NCBI RefSeq assembly: GCF_000758605.1
Contig: NZ_CP009282.1
Location: 1,364,001 to 1,428,000 of the forward strand
Direction of reading: 5' to 3'
Origin: Paenibacillus sp. FSL R5-0912
Lineage (GTDB): Bacteria; Bacillota; Bacilli; Paenibacillales; Paenibacillaceae
DNA length: 64,000 nt
The stretch's first letter is position 1; every line of letters begins with the position of its first letter. A program made the position numbers and the translations under genes. The notes under the pieces are model-generated. The model did not search any database, was not told the DNA's origin, and was given only the letters and a program-made list of their open reading frames with translations. Below, piece by piece: positions 44,800-53,866 of this stretch.

Positions 44800-45774
44800 A
44801 TGAAGCTCTGTCTGCGGAAATCGCCGGGCCCGCGTGATGAAGGCAGCATGGTTGTAGAGGCGGCGCTGGTTCTACCCATGTTTCTGTTGTTTGTCTTGTT
44901 CCTGATCTTTATTGTGCAAATGACACTATATTCCACGGCGCTGCAGAGCACGGTATCCGATACGGTTAAAATAGTCTCGGCGCATATGTATCCTGCGGCT
45001 TTGGCCGCACAGCAATGGGATGCTGCAGGTGAACCAGAGAACACAGATTCGTCCGCTGGCTCTGCCTCCCCGGATGTATGGAGTATTCCGCGGTTGTCGC
45101 TTGCCGAATGGAGCGAGAATTATGTAAAAGAGCTTCCTGAACCTATGGAATCTTGGGTCAGCGCTGCAATCCAGCAGGGAGAAGGACCGCTCCAGAAGAT
45201 GCAGGCCGGAGCTTCCGAGGCCGTACTGGATATAGCACTTAAGCCTATGCTGAAGCCGTATCTGTCTTCGGACTGGCTTGAATACAGCCGGATTCATGTG
45301 TCTAATGTAACCGTCCCTGATCTGAATAAAGGAACACATCCCTACTTCGGGCTGGTAGTCAGCTATGACTTGCCGATGAAGGTCCCGTTCCTGAATCAAA
45401 AGATTGTACTTGAGGCCAGTGCAGTCGAACGCTTATGGATCGGCAACACAGATGTATCCGGAGATGGTGCTGCGGCCGGACCTGATGAAGAAACAGGCAT
45501 CATTGTCGTCCTGGAGAAGCCTAATCCGGGCGTGGCGAACCATCAGGGCCTGATGAAGGTTAAGGTGCCTCCGGGTGCTTCGGCGAACCTGGCCATTTTT
45601 TACAAAAGCGGTCAGAGCACAGCCAAATATCTGGGCTGGAAGCAGGCGGATGAGAACGGATATATCGAATGGGAATGGAAGATAGGCGTAAATACAACAC
45701 CGGGGACCTGGCCCTTCGTTATTTGTTTGGCTGACGGCACCACCTTGGAGGCTACTTTTACAGTTGTGAAATAA
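44800..45774 (+). CDS. TadE-like pseudopilin, large
   Basis: 324 aa. EGSMVVEAALVLPMFLLFVL is the TadE signature at about 15-34. The extracytoplasmic part ends in a compact beta domain (about 220-324; VVLEKPNPGVANHQGLMKVK, NTTPGTWPFVICLADGTTLE). ATG 44800 follows GAAGGAGG. A pilin-like helix fused to a beta domain suggests a tip or adhesive minor pilin. Confidence 0.75.
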   Translation: MKLCLRKSPGPRDEGSMVVEAALVLPMFLLFVLFLIFIVQMTLYSTALQSTVSDTVKIVSAHMYPAALAAQQWDAAGEPENTDSSAGSASPDVWSIPRLSLAEWSENYVKELPEPMESWVSAAIQQGEGPLQKMQAGASEAVLDIALKPMLKPYLSSDWLEYSRIHVSNVTVPDLNKGTHPYFGLVVSYDLPMKVPFLNQKIVLEASAVERLWIGNTDVSGDGAAAGPDEETGIIVVLEKPNPGVANHQGLMKVKVPPGASANLAIFYKSGQSTAKYLGWKQADENGYIEWEWKIGVNTTPGTWPFVICLADGTTLEATFTVVK

Positions 45775-45801
45775 CTGAAGTTTACGGGAAGGGGAGTGCG
45801 G

Positions 45802-46314
45802 ATGACAGAATGGGCTTTTTGGGGCTTCCTGCCGTTCCTGACAGCAGCATTATTCACAGATATACGCTGGATGAAGATCCCTAACTGGATTACATTGCCT
45901 GCACTTGTTGCGGGGATATCCCTGCAAGTGATTATGAACGGCCGACATGGACTGCTCTTATCTCTGTGCGGTGCAGGTTCGGGGTTTCTGCTGCTGCTGA
46001 TCATGTATTTCATCGGGGCAGTGGGGGCTGGAGATGTTAAGCTTTTTGCCGGAATTGGTGCCTGGACTGGTGTATTGTTCTCCCTGCAGGTAATTGTGTA
46101 TTCTGTGCTGTTGGGAGCCGTTGTCGGCTGGATCATGATTCTCTTCAGGCGGGAAGCAGGCCGGAGGGTACGCGGTGTGTTAAGCAGAACAGCGGGATTC
46201 CTGCTGCTCCGTAATACGGATATGTTCAAAAAAGGGCAGGGGACTGACCTGCTCCGGTTTCCTTTTATGCTGGCTGTTTTTCCGGGATTTATCTGTGCGT
46301 ATTATTATTTCTGA
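45802..46314 (+). CDS. A24 prepilin peptidase (TadV/CpaA)
   Basis: 170 aa with about six membrane helices. The catalytic aspartates are in TDIRWMKIPNW and GAGDVKL, the two motifs of this aspartic-peptidase family. ATG 45802 is 6 bp after GGAAGGGGA; GTG 45796 is too close to that site. It cleaves Flp and TadE leaders. It is the only such peptidase in the window and could also serve the second Tad-like locus. Confidence 0.9.
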   Translation: MTEWAFWGFLPFLTAALFTDIRWMKIPNWITLPALVAGISLQVIMNGRHGLLLSLCGAGSGFLLLLIMYFIGAVGAGDVKLFAGIGAWTGVLFSLQVIVYSVLLGAVVGWIMILFRREAGRRVRGVLSRTAGFLLLRNTDMFKKGQGTDLLRFPFMLAVFPGFICAYYYF

Positions 46315-46355
46315 CTTGAGGTTTGGAGTTATAACAGCTCAGGAGGTGAAGCTGC

Positions 46356-48062
46356 TTGTTTGGACTGGAACGTGATTTCGTGCAGCAGGATGGGATAACG
46401 ATGCTGCTCGGCAAGCCAGAGGGGTTGGCGGCAGGAGAGCTTAACATGGTTCAGGCCCGCATGCTGATGAACACAGGTATTCCGCATCATCTGCGGCTGT
46501 TGCTTAGAGAGATAGACCTGCAGGTGACACTGGAATATACCGTATCAAGACGAAAAATGCTGGGGGCTCTGCTCAAAAGTGAGAGGCTGAGCATGCTGGA
46601 ATTCTTCGGGCTGCTGCTGCAGATCGCTGCAGGAATGGAGGAGGGGCGCCTGTATATGCTGCGTGCAGAGCAGTACGCGTTGCATGAAGACTACATCTTC
46701 ATTGAGGGTCCATTAAACAGTGGAAAAGTGTTCCTTACCTACCTTCCGCTGCAGCATACAGAATCAGCTGTAAGTCCGGGGAAGTCACTCAGATCGCTGA
46801 TCATGGTTTTTATGGCGGCCATCCACGAGCTGTCCGGTGACGGAATGCAGCGGCTGCTGCAATACTGCGGGGAGGAGGCTTTCAGCCCTGCAGGGCTTAA
46901 GGAACTATTAGCAGAATTGCTGACAGGGGCAGACCAATACAGGGCTCCTCCGGAAGCCATGGGGCTGGTTCAGGGGAAGCTGGCAGGAGCGCCGATTCGG
47001 TCAGCAGACAGAATGGAACAGCCTCCGCTCCGTAATCTGGAAGAGCCAAAGACGGCTTTCCCGGGAAGAGCAGCCTTCGCGTGGGAGCAAGAAGATAAAG
47101 ACACAGTGACTCCTGCTCCTGGACAGGCGCCAGATCAGGCTCCATGGATGAGCGGCGCACCGCGGCTGAAGCGGAAGGATGGGGGAGCAACCGGAGAACA
47201 GCTGAGGCCTGATATGCCTGAACAAACCCTCCAAGCTGCTGTGGACGGAACATCATCGTATCGGACGTATATTGTACTTGGTGCAGTGCTGTGCGATGCG
47301 TTGTTATGGAAGTTTCTCTATTTAAATAATCCCTTGATGCTTTGGCTCGCGGTCTGTGCAGCAGTAACTCTGGGGATGGCAGTTGTATGCTGGATGGTGT
47401 GGAGCGGTAGGATTACCTGGGGCGGATCTGCTGAAGAGGAAGAATTTTTGGAGGAGGGGACAGAGGAACGGAAGGGTGCAGGCCGGCAGCTGAGGAATGA
47501 GCTGGAATGGGATTTTGGCAGAAATCCTGTAGCGCCGCTCCGGACTTCAGCTCCCGCTAATATGCGTTCAGAACAAGCAGTATCTGCTGAAATCTCTTAC
47601 CCAAGGGTGACAATGGCAGGCGGACAGGGTACAGCCCCGGAGATTGCGGAGGGCCGCCTTCATGTGAAAGAAGCACCTGCTGCTGTAGCTGCCACAGCGC
47701 TGCTTATCCGGGAACCGGAACCGGTCAAAGGGGGCGGGCTCTCATCATGCGGGCGGGCAGCTCCTTATCTGGAAAGAAGCGAGGCGGATGCTGGCGGAAC
47801 TCCTGAGAGAATTGAACTGAACCGCCCCAGCTTCATTATTGGCCGCTCTTCAGAGGTTGCCCAGTATGTAGAGACATCTGAAGGGGCATCGCGGGTACAC
47901 GCCGAAATTTCCAGAAGCTCCGGCGGGTATATCCTGAAGGATCTGGACTCCAGGAACGGCACGTTTCTCGCTGGTGAGCTTATGGTTCCTTATAAAGAGT
48001 ATCCGTTGACCGAAGGAACGGTGTTCACGATTGTTAAGGGCTGTTATACGTTTCACACTTGA
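46356..48062 (+). CDS. DUF6382-FHA domain protein of the Tad operon
   Basis: 568 aa. The N-terminal about 190 residues are a DUF6382-type domain. A proline-rich linker, two membrane helices (about 305-350), a charged linker and a C-terminal FHA domain (about 485-568) follow. FHA key motifs FIIGRSSE, SRVHAEIS and LDSRNGTFL are intact, so it should bind phospho-threonine. The start is TTG 46356, 7 bp after AGGAGGTG. It ends the operon and overlaps the convergent epimerase gene by 10 bp. It links pilus assembly to a Ser/Thr kinase not found here. Confidence 0.8.
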   Translation: MFGLERDFVQQDGITMLLGKPEGLAAGELNMVQARMLMNTGIPHHLRLLLREIDLQVTLEYTVSRRKMLGALLKSERLSMLEFFGLLLQIAAGMEEGRLYMLRAEQYALHEDYIFIEGPLNSGKVFLTYLPLQHTESAVSPGKSLRSLIMVFMAAIHELSGDGMQRLLQYCGEEAFSPAGLKELLAELLTGADQYRAPPEAMGLVQGKLAGAPIRSADRMEQPPLRNLEEPKTAFPGRAAFAWEQEDKDTVTPAPGQAPDQAPWMSGAPRLKRKDGGATGEQLRPDMPEQTLQAAVDGTSSYRTYIVLGAVLCDALLWKFLYLNNPLMLWLAVCAAVTLGMAVVCWMVWSGRITWGGSAEEEEFLEEGTEERKGAGRQLRNELEWDFGRNPVAPLRTSAPANMRSEQAVSAEISYPRVTMAGGQGTAPEIAEGRLHVKEAPAAVAATALLIREPEPVKGGGLSSCGRAAPYLERSEADAGGTPERIELNRPSFIIGRSSEVAQYVETSEGASRVHAEISRSSGGYILKDLDSRNGTFLAGELMVPYKEYPLTEGTVFTIVKGCYTFHT

Positions 48063-48958
48063 GATTTCAGCTGTTCAAGCGCCGGCTGCAGGGTTGGAAA
48101 GGTGAATGTGAAGCCGATATTCACTGCTTTGGAAGGAAGTACGCGCTGTCCCTCAAGCAGAATTTCCGACAGCTCACCTACGGCAGCCTTCAGCAGAAAT
48201 GCAGGGACGGGGAACCAATGCGGACGATGATAGACTTTGCCGATCATCCTTCCGAATTGTTCGTTCGTAACCGGCTGCGGAGCAGTAGCATTAACAGGAC
48301 CTTTGATCTCAGGATGAAGAATGCAGAATTCGATTAGCCGGACGATATCTGTCAGGTGAATCCAGGACAGCCACTGCTTGCCGCTACCGATTCTGCCGCC
48401 GAAACCAAGGGAATAAGGCAACTTCATTTTGGGGAAAGCACCGCTCTCATTGCCCAGCACAACGCCTGTGCGCAGTTTGACCAGCCGGCAGCCGGAATAT
48501 GCTTCATCGGCAGCCTCTTCCCAGGTCTTGACGACTTCTGAAGGGAAGTCTACAACGCGGGTTGGAGAGGATTCATTATAGGTATCCTGCCGTGAAGTCC
48601 CGTAAATGGCGACAGCAGAGGACTGGACAACTACCTGGGGCTTATGCTGCAGCGACTGCAGCAGCTTCCCTGCTGCGGTAACGGTTTCCAGCCGCGATTT
48701 CATAATCGCCAGCTTGCCGCTTTGAGTCCAGCGCTGGCTAAGGGAAGCTCCGGCAAGATTAACCAGTGCATCTGCGCCTTCGGCAGCTTCGGGATTTGAT
48801 TTCAGACTGTCCCAGGTAAGATAGCTCAGACCCGGATGAGATCGTGGGTTCGCCGGAAGCTTGCGGCCGACACTGATGAGCTGATGCCCGCTTTGCAGCC
48901 AATATTCGGTCAGCTCGCTGCCGATGAAGCCGCTGCCTCCGCAAATGATATATTTCAT
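48053..48958 (-). CDS. TIGR01777-family NAD(P)-dependent epimerase-like protein
   Basis: 301 aa extended-SDR protein. The N-terminal GGSGFIGS nucleotide loop, SSAVAIYGT (with the Tyr of the YxxxK region altered, as in this subfamily) and the C-terminal DUF1731-like end (LLEGQRVLPSKAVNIGFTF) define it. ATG 48958 follows CAGGAGCA. The substrate is unknown; relatives are near cell-division genes in other genomes. It is convergent with the Tad operon. Confidence 0.87.
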   Translation of the reverse strand: MKYIICGGSGFIGSELTEYWLQSGHQLISVGRKLPANPRSHPGLSYLTWDSLKSNPEAAEGADALVNLAGASLSQRWTQSGKLAIMKSRLETVTAAGKLLQSLQHKPQVVVQSSAVAIYGTSRQDTYNESSPTRVVDFPSEVVKTWEEAADEAYSGCRLVKLRTGVVLGNESGAFPKMKLPYSLGFGGRIGSGKQWLSWIHLTDIVRLIEFCILHPEIKGPVNATAPQPVTNEQFGRMIGKVYHRPHWFPVPAFLLKAAVGELSEILLEGQRVLPSKAVNIGFTFTFPTLQPALEQLKSQV

Positions 48959-49010
48959 AGGGGGTGCTCCTGTTCTGGACGCCTGACCATGGCGTGACCC
49001 TGATTAGCAG

Positions 49011-49475
49011 TTATTTGACTAAATGTTTATAAGGTGTGTAGTCGATGCCGTTCTTTTCCAGGAAGGTAACCAGAAAGCGGTTGTCGCGCCGTGGTGTAGC
49101 TATAATATAGCCTTTGATGCAGTGCTCGCGGGTTACCTCCGGAGCGTTGCTCTCCACAGCAATTCTGCCGATCTCGGCAGCAATGGAATGTTTGGCGATG
49201 TCGCGGAAGGGGCTGGGTACCGGCTGAACCAGCTGGTCCAGAAAAGCCTTCATCTCGTCGCTCCATAGTGGACGGCTGCGTTCTACCCAGTAATTCTGCC
49301 AGTCCAGCTTGGACTTGCCGTCAGCCTTGGGCAGTACCTTCAGAAATTTGCGGAACATAAAATAGCCGCCGATGCACATACAGCCCAGCAGTAAAAAGGT
49401 CCAAAATGCGATGGAATTCATAAACCAGTTGCTCGGAGCTGCAGATAACAAGCTTGAGGGTGAATGAAAATGCAT
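49011..49475 (-). CDS. DUF2621 membrane protein (YneK-like)
   Basis: 154 aa from ATG 49475, chosen for AAAGGCGGTG 6 bp upstream; a longer reading from 49523 lacks a site. One membrane helix (about 15-40; SIAFWTFLLLGCMCIGGYFM) is followed by a soluble domain resembling a histone-fold/PCP-red-like helix set (SEIG-like AAEIGRIAVESN, VTREHCIKGYIIATP). The function is unknown. It is separated from endonuclease IV by about 170 bp on opposite strands. Confidence 0.75.
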   Translation of the reverse strand: MHFHSPSSLLSAAPSNWFMNSIAFWTFLLLGCMCIGGYFMFRKFLKVLPKADGKSKLDWQNYWVERSRPLWSDEMKAFLDQLVQPVPSPFRDIAKHSIAAEIGRIAVESNAPEVTREHCIKGYIIATPRRDNRFLVTFLEKNGIDYTPYKHLVK

Positions 49476-49646
49476 GTATACACCGCCTTTGACAATGATG
49501 ATTGTCACTTTCCTTTTACTCATCTAAAGTATAGCGTATTTCCAAAGTTTTGCGAAGCGGAAGCAGCCTTCTGGGGCTTGCCTAGATTTATTTTCCCGAT
49601 CACGGTAGAATAAGGGTTAATTCGTGAAGGAAAGAGGGAAATAGGC

Positions 49647-50774
49647 ATGCTGAAAATAGGTTCACATGTGTCCTGCGCGGACAAGGGTCTCCTGAGCGCG
49701 GCCAATGAAGCAAATGAGTACGGATCTACCTCGTTTATGATATATACGGGAGCGCCGCAGAATACGCGCCGTAAGCCAATTGAATCGATGTTCCCTGAGG
49801 AGGGGAAGCTGGCTATGGCGCAGAATGGCGTCGAAGAGATTGTGGTTCACGCCCCATACATTATTAACCTGGGCTCCTACAAGGAAAGCACCTACCAGCT
49901 GGCAGTTGATTTCCTGCAGGAGGAGATCCGCCGTACCCATGCGCTTGCCGTTAAGCATATTGTCCTGCATCCGGGTGCATTTACCGATAAGGATGCCGAA
50001 TATGGCATTCAGCGTATTGCAGACGGACTAAATGAGGTCCTTGGCGGTACGAATGAGACGGAAGTGCATATTGCTCTGGAAACAATGGCCGGCAAGGGAA
50101 CAGAGGTCGGACGCAGCTTCGAGGAGATTGCTTCCATTATCGATAAGGTCGTACATAATGAGCGGTTGTCCATTTGTCTCGACACCTGTCACATTCATGA
50201 TGCCGGATACGATATCGTGGGCGATCTGGATGGCGTGCTGAAGAAATTCGATGATACCATCGGCCTGGGACGGCTCGGCGTTATCCACATTAATGACAGC
50301 AAGAATCCGCGGGGAGCGGGCAAAGACCGTCATACTCCGATCGGCTCGGGCTATATTGGTTTTGAGACGATCAACAATGTCGTACATCATGAAGCACTGG
50401 CGGGTCTGCCGTTCATTCTGGAGACCCCGTGGATAGGCAAGGATGCCAAGAAGCTTCGTCCAATGTATGAAGTGGAAATTGCTCTGCTGCGCGGCAATGT
50501 GGCTGAACGTTTCGGAGCAGAATTCCTGCAGGAGCTGGAAGAGCTGCATGCTTTTTTTGCCAAACAGGAGCTGGACTCCCGCCGCTATGTGCTTGATGTA
50601 TGGGAATTGCTGAAGAATGATGCCAAAGCGAAGAAAGCCGATCCCCGTGAGCCGCTGGAACGTCTCTATGATCAAGTAATTGCCGCCGGATTATTCCCTC
50701 AGCTTAGTGAGGAAGCCGTCAACCAGCGGCTGATCGCCTGGCTGGCAGGCAAGCAGCTGCTCGTGAACGCTTAA
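49647..50774 (+). CDS. nfo: Deoxyribonuclease IV (AP endonuclease) with C-terminal extension
   Basis: 375 aa. The TIM-barrel zinc ligands are in their motifs: [48 protein letters not shown] and [11 protein letters not shown]. It cuts DNA 5' of abasic sites in base excision repair. Most Nfo proteins are 280-300 aa; here about 85 further helical residues follow the barrel. ATG 49647 follows AGAGGGAAATAGGC. It is followed 46 bp later by purU. Confidence 0.92.
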   Translation: MLKIGSHVSCADKGLLSAANEANEYGSTSFMIYTGAPQNTRRKPIESMFPEEGKLAMAQNGVEEIVVHAPYIINLGSYKESTYQLAVDFLQEEIRRTHALAVKHIVLHPGAFTDKDAEYGIQRIADGLNEVLGGTNETEVHIALETMAGKGTEVGRSFEEIASIIDKVVHNERLSICLDTCHIHDAGYDIVGDLDGVLKKFDDTIGLGRLGVIHINDSKNPRGAGKDRHTPIGSGYIGFETINNVVHHEALAGLPFILETPWIGKDAKKLRPMYEVEIALLRGNVAERFGAEFLQELEELHAFFAKQELDSRRYVLDVWELLKNDAKAKKADPREPLERLYDQVIAAGLFPQLSEEAVNQRLIAWLAGKQLLVNA

Positions 50775-50820
50775 TCCAACAACAGATTGCGCAAGCAGAT
50801 GAGAGGATGGACGGAGAAAT

Positions 50821-51717
50821 ATGGAGTTACATGTGAAAAGAGATCATTCATCAGGCAGTCAATATCCGGACCGGGCGCGTATGCTCATTTCCTGTCCCGA
50901 CGGGCCGGGTATCGTAGCGGCTGTGTCGCATTTCTTGTACCAGCATGGTGCGAACATTGTGCAGTCGGATCAATATACGATGGACCCGGACGGCGGAATG
51001 TTTTTTATGAGAGTGGAGTTTGACCTGCCTAAGCTGAATGAACGGCTGGAAGAGGTGCGTACGATCTTTGGCGGCGTTGCCGAGCGCTTCAAGATGAACT
51101 GGCAGATCTTCAATGTAAGCCACAAGAAGCGGCTGGCGATCTTTGTATCCAAAGAGGATCACTGTCTGGTGGAGCTGCTATGGCAGTGGCAGGCCGGTGA
51201 TCTGGATGCGGACATTGCTCTTGTGGTCAGCAACCATACGGACATGCAGGCTTATGTTGAATCCTTCGTCATTCCTTTCCATCATATTCCGGTTACGGCG
51301 GATACGAAGGAAGCCGCAGAGAAACGTCAGCTTGAGGTGATCGGTGATGATATCGATGTGATCATTCTGGCCCGGTATATGCAGATTATCTCCCCTTCGT
51401 TCATCGAGCATTACCGGCACCGGATTATCAATATCCACCACTCGTTCCTGCCGGCATTCGTCGGTGGCAAGCCGTACGCTCAGGCGTATCAGCGCGGGGT
51501 CAAGATTATCGGCGCTACTGCCCACTATGTGACTGAAGAGCTGGACGGCGGTCCGATTATCGAGCAGGACGTGCAGCGGGTCAGCCACAGTGATGATGTG
51601 AACGAGCTTAAGCGCATCGGACGCACCATTGAACGAGTAGTTTTGGCCCGTGCAGTGAAATGGCATATTGAGGACAGAATTCTCGTGCATCATAATAAAA
51701 CAGTAGTTTTTAATTAA
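50821..51717 (+). CDS. purU: Formyltetrahydrofolate deformylase
   Basis: 298 aa. An N-terminal ACT domain (about 20-95; LISCPDGPGIVAAVSHFLYQ) is fused to a formyltransferase-like domain. INIHHSFLPAF carries the Asn and catalytic His, and a Thr/Asp segment ATAHYVTEELDGGPIIEQD carries the Asp. It releases formate from 10-formyl-THF and balances one-carbon pools and purine synthesis. ATG 50821 has GGACGGAG upstream. Confidence 0.93.
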   Translation: MELHVKRDHSSGSQYPDRARMLISCPDGPGIVAAVSHFLYQHGANIVQSDQYTMDPDGGMFFMRVEFDLPKLNERLEEVRTIFGGVAERFKMNWQIFNVSHKKRLAIFVSKEDHCLVELLWQWQAGDLDADIALVVSNHTDMQAYVESFVIPFHHIPVTADTKEAAEKRQLEVIGDDIDVIILARYMQIISPSFIEHYRHRIINIHHSFLPAFVGGKPYAQAYQRGVKIIGATAHYVTEELDGGPIIEQDVQRVSHSDDVNELKRIGRTIERVVLARAVKWHIEDRILVHHNKTVVFN

Positions 51718-51753
51718 GCAGCGAAGCTTTCCAGTTAAACTATTACAACCACT

Positions 51754-51814
51754 CCGGTAAAAGTCAGGAATCACACGGATGCATATAACATCCTTCCGGC
51801 CTGATTTTTACCGG
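51754..51814. terminator. Bidirectional terminator after purU
   Basis: CCGGTAAAAGTCAGG pairs with CCTGATTTTTACCGG (one mismatch), with an inner GGATG/CATCC stem. Confidence 0.75.
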
Positions 51815-51990
51815 CATCATCTTCAGCCGGGAGCTTCTCCCGCAGCCTCAAGCTATACAACAACCTCACAGTAATAATCTAATACACTTCTCACCACGAC
51901 AGGTAAAAAAGCATTTTACCGGCATTTTGGATCTTAAGCCAAAATGTATTTTGTTATGTGCAGATTTCACATTCAAAGGGGGTAAAGGGC
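51815..51990 (+). promoter_or_regulatory. Leader of the second Tad-like operon with two hairpins
   Basis: GGTAAAA/TTTTACC (51902-51920) is followed by ATTTTGG/CCAAAAT (51924-51945), just before the first gene. No gene and no clear promoter were found. The CCGGTAAAA word of the preceding terminator recurs inverted at 51914-51922. Confidence 0.45.
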
Positions 51991-52770
51991 TTGTCATCAC
52001 AACGCGGACATTTATTAAAACGCAATTACATCTTTGCCTTCCTCATCCTGACCACCGGCTTCGGCGGACTGCTTGGCTATGATCTCTATTTCAAACCCTA
52101 TGTACTCTCTCAGACTGTCGTCAAAATCAAGGTGGATGGCGGAGGCTTTTTACCGAAAAATTATGAGCTGAAGCCCGGAGATCTCTATCTGGATTCCGTG
52201 CAGACCAAAGACATTCCGGCTGGTGTCATCCGAAGCCTGGATCAGGTGGAACGGAAGATTACGAATGTGAATCTGACGGATGGCAGTATTCTGACCGAAT
52301 CACTGATTGATGTGAGCAATCTGGAGCCGCAGCAGGATGAAGGGATTTTCCCCATACCCAAAGAGGCGATCTATGCCATTAACGGTTCTCTCCGCAGCAG
52401 AGATAAGGTGGATATTTATCTGGTCGAAGGGGATTCGCCGGTTAAGGACCGGACAGGCTATAGCCCGGCAGCTGGGGCAGCAGAAGCTTCTTCAGGAATG
52501 AAGGTTTCAGGACCGGCATCTGCGGTGGATGAGGAAATTCAGCCGGCGCTTCCCGGCCGCAAAGCATTTCTCAGCGGAGTAACCGTGAATTATGTGCGCA
52601 CCGAAGACAACAATGATGTGCTGGATTCGGAGAATGGCAACAATAATAACCGCTTTACCTCGACCGGCAAAGTGGCGGCACCGGAGCTGAAGCTGAAGAA
52701 GAGCGACGGGGAGCTGATGGGGGCATATCTGGAACAGGGCAAGAAGCTGTGGATCGTAAGAGTGGAGTAG
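51991..52770 (+). CDS. CpaB/RcpC-like protein, second Tad-like locus
   Basis: 259 aa. One N-terminal membrane helix (about 12-32) is followed by an SAF-like domain (about 45-110; LKPGDLYLDSVQTKDIPAGV, LTDGSILTESLID). A CpaB-type second part (IPKEAIYAINGSLRSRDKVD, with IYLVEG) and an Asn-rich loop follow. The start is TTG 51991, 7 bp after AAAGGGGGT; the GTG at 51958 has no site. In Tad systems CpaB sits at the outer face and may thread the pilus through the wall. The first locus has no such gene. Confidence 0.7.
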   Translation: MSSQRGHLLKRNYIFAFLILTTGFGGLLGYDLYFKPYVLSQTVVKIKVDGGGFLPKNYELKPGDLYLDSVQTKDIPAGVIRSLDQVERKITNVNLTDGSILTESLIDVSNLEPQQDEGIFPIPKEAIYAINGSLRSRDKVDIYLVEGDSPVKDRTGYSPAAGAAEASSGMKVSGPASAVDEEIQPALPGRKAFLSGVTVNYVRTEDNNDVLDSENGNNNNRFTSTGKVAAPELKLKKSDGELMGAYLEQGKKLWIVRVE

Positions 52771-52795
52771 CAAAGTGAAGCAGAAGGGAGGAGGG

Positions 52796-53866
52796 ATGAG
52801 CTTGAAAATATTCAGTCTGGGTATGGATCAGCTGACAATTAATGAAATAAAGCTTGCCGGATTTACGGTCATTGCCCAAAGCGTGCTGCCTGAGCCTGCG
52901 CAGGCCGGAGGACATCTGCTGATGGTGACAAGCGAGCAGGTACCCGTATCTGGACTCAGCGGGCTGCGCCGGAGTTATCCGGATTCCAACATTTTGTATG
53001 TATATCTGCAAAAAGGGGTGAGGGGTTATCAGGCTATTCATATGCTATGTGAGAGCCTGGGGATCTTCTTCATGCCTCCGCGTTCGACCTCATCGGCTAT
53101 TATCGATAAGCTGCGCTACATGCTTGAGGATGAGCAGGCAGAGCGGGGGAATCTGATTGGATTCTTCGGGTCCGGGCCGGGCATTGGCTGTACAAGTGCA
53201 GCTAAGCTATTCGCCAGACGAATTGCGGCTTCGGGGCTGCGGGTAACCGTGCTGGGTCTTGATCTGTACGATCCGGGTTATGACCGTAAGACAGCAGTCA
53301 GCCTGGACAGGCTGCGGCCGCGGATTACCGGCAAAATGCTTCACGATGAGGACTTTGCCGGGTTTGTGAAGCAGGAAGGATATTCGTATCTGCCGGGCAA
53401 CTTCGATTATTTAAGCGCTCAGGACTATCAGGAGGAGGAGATCGAGTATTTGCTGGACAGAGCAAGTGACAATGCCGATGTGGTGGTGGCTGATTTTGGG
53501 TCCATTCCGGAAAGTGCCGCCTGGTATGTGGGCATGCAGAAATCCGTCCTGCGGATGATTGTAACGCATCCCCGTCATGAGTACAGGCTACAGCCTCTGA
53601 TGGAGCTGGCCGGGCATATGGATCTGCATCCGCAGGATTTCCAGTGGATCATTAACCGCAGCAATGTAGAAGAGCTGACCTCTTCCAAGAATCTGGCGCT
53701 GCGCTTTGGCAGTGAGATCCTGCTGGAGCTTCCATATTACCAGCCTTTCCTGGAGAGCCTGCCGCTCGGCAAAAAAGAACTTCAGCATTTAGACGATAAG
53801 GTTCATGCGCTGCTGGTCTCGCTGGGTCTGGCTTTGGAAGTCCGAAAGAAGGGGATATTTCAATGA
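52796..53866 (+). CDS. TadZ/CpaE-like protein lacking the Walker lysine
   Basis: 356 aa, same layout as the TadZ at 37312: an N-terminal atypical domain, then a MinD-like fold. The P-loop reads GSGPGIGCTS (125-134). Cys132 stands where the TadZ of the first locus has Lys, so ATP hydrolysis is doubtful. VVVADFGS (Walker B region) is kept. Start at ATG 52796 amid GGGAGGAGGG. The stop overlaps the next start by 4 bp. It probably acts as a scaffold or localiser rather than an ATPase. Confidence 0.7.
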   Translation: MSLKIFSLGMDQLTINEIKLAGFTVIAQSVLPEPAQAGGHLLMVTSEQVPVSGLSGLRRSYPDSNILYVYLQKGVRGYQAIHMLCESLGIFFMPPRSTSSAIIDKLRYMLEDEQAERGNLIGFFGSGPGIGCTSAAKLFARRIAASGLRVTVLGLDLYDPGYDRKTAVSLDRLRPRITGKMLHDEDFAGFVKQEGYSYLPGNFDYLSAQDYQEEEIEYLLDRASDNADVVVADFGSIPESAAWYVGMQKSVLRMIVTHPRHEYRLQPLMELAGHMDLHPQDFQWIINRSNVEELTSSKNLALRFGSEILLELPYYQPFLESLPLGKKELQHLDDKVHALLVSLGLALEVRKKGIFQ

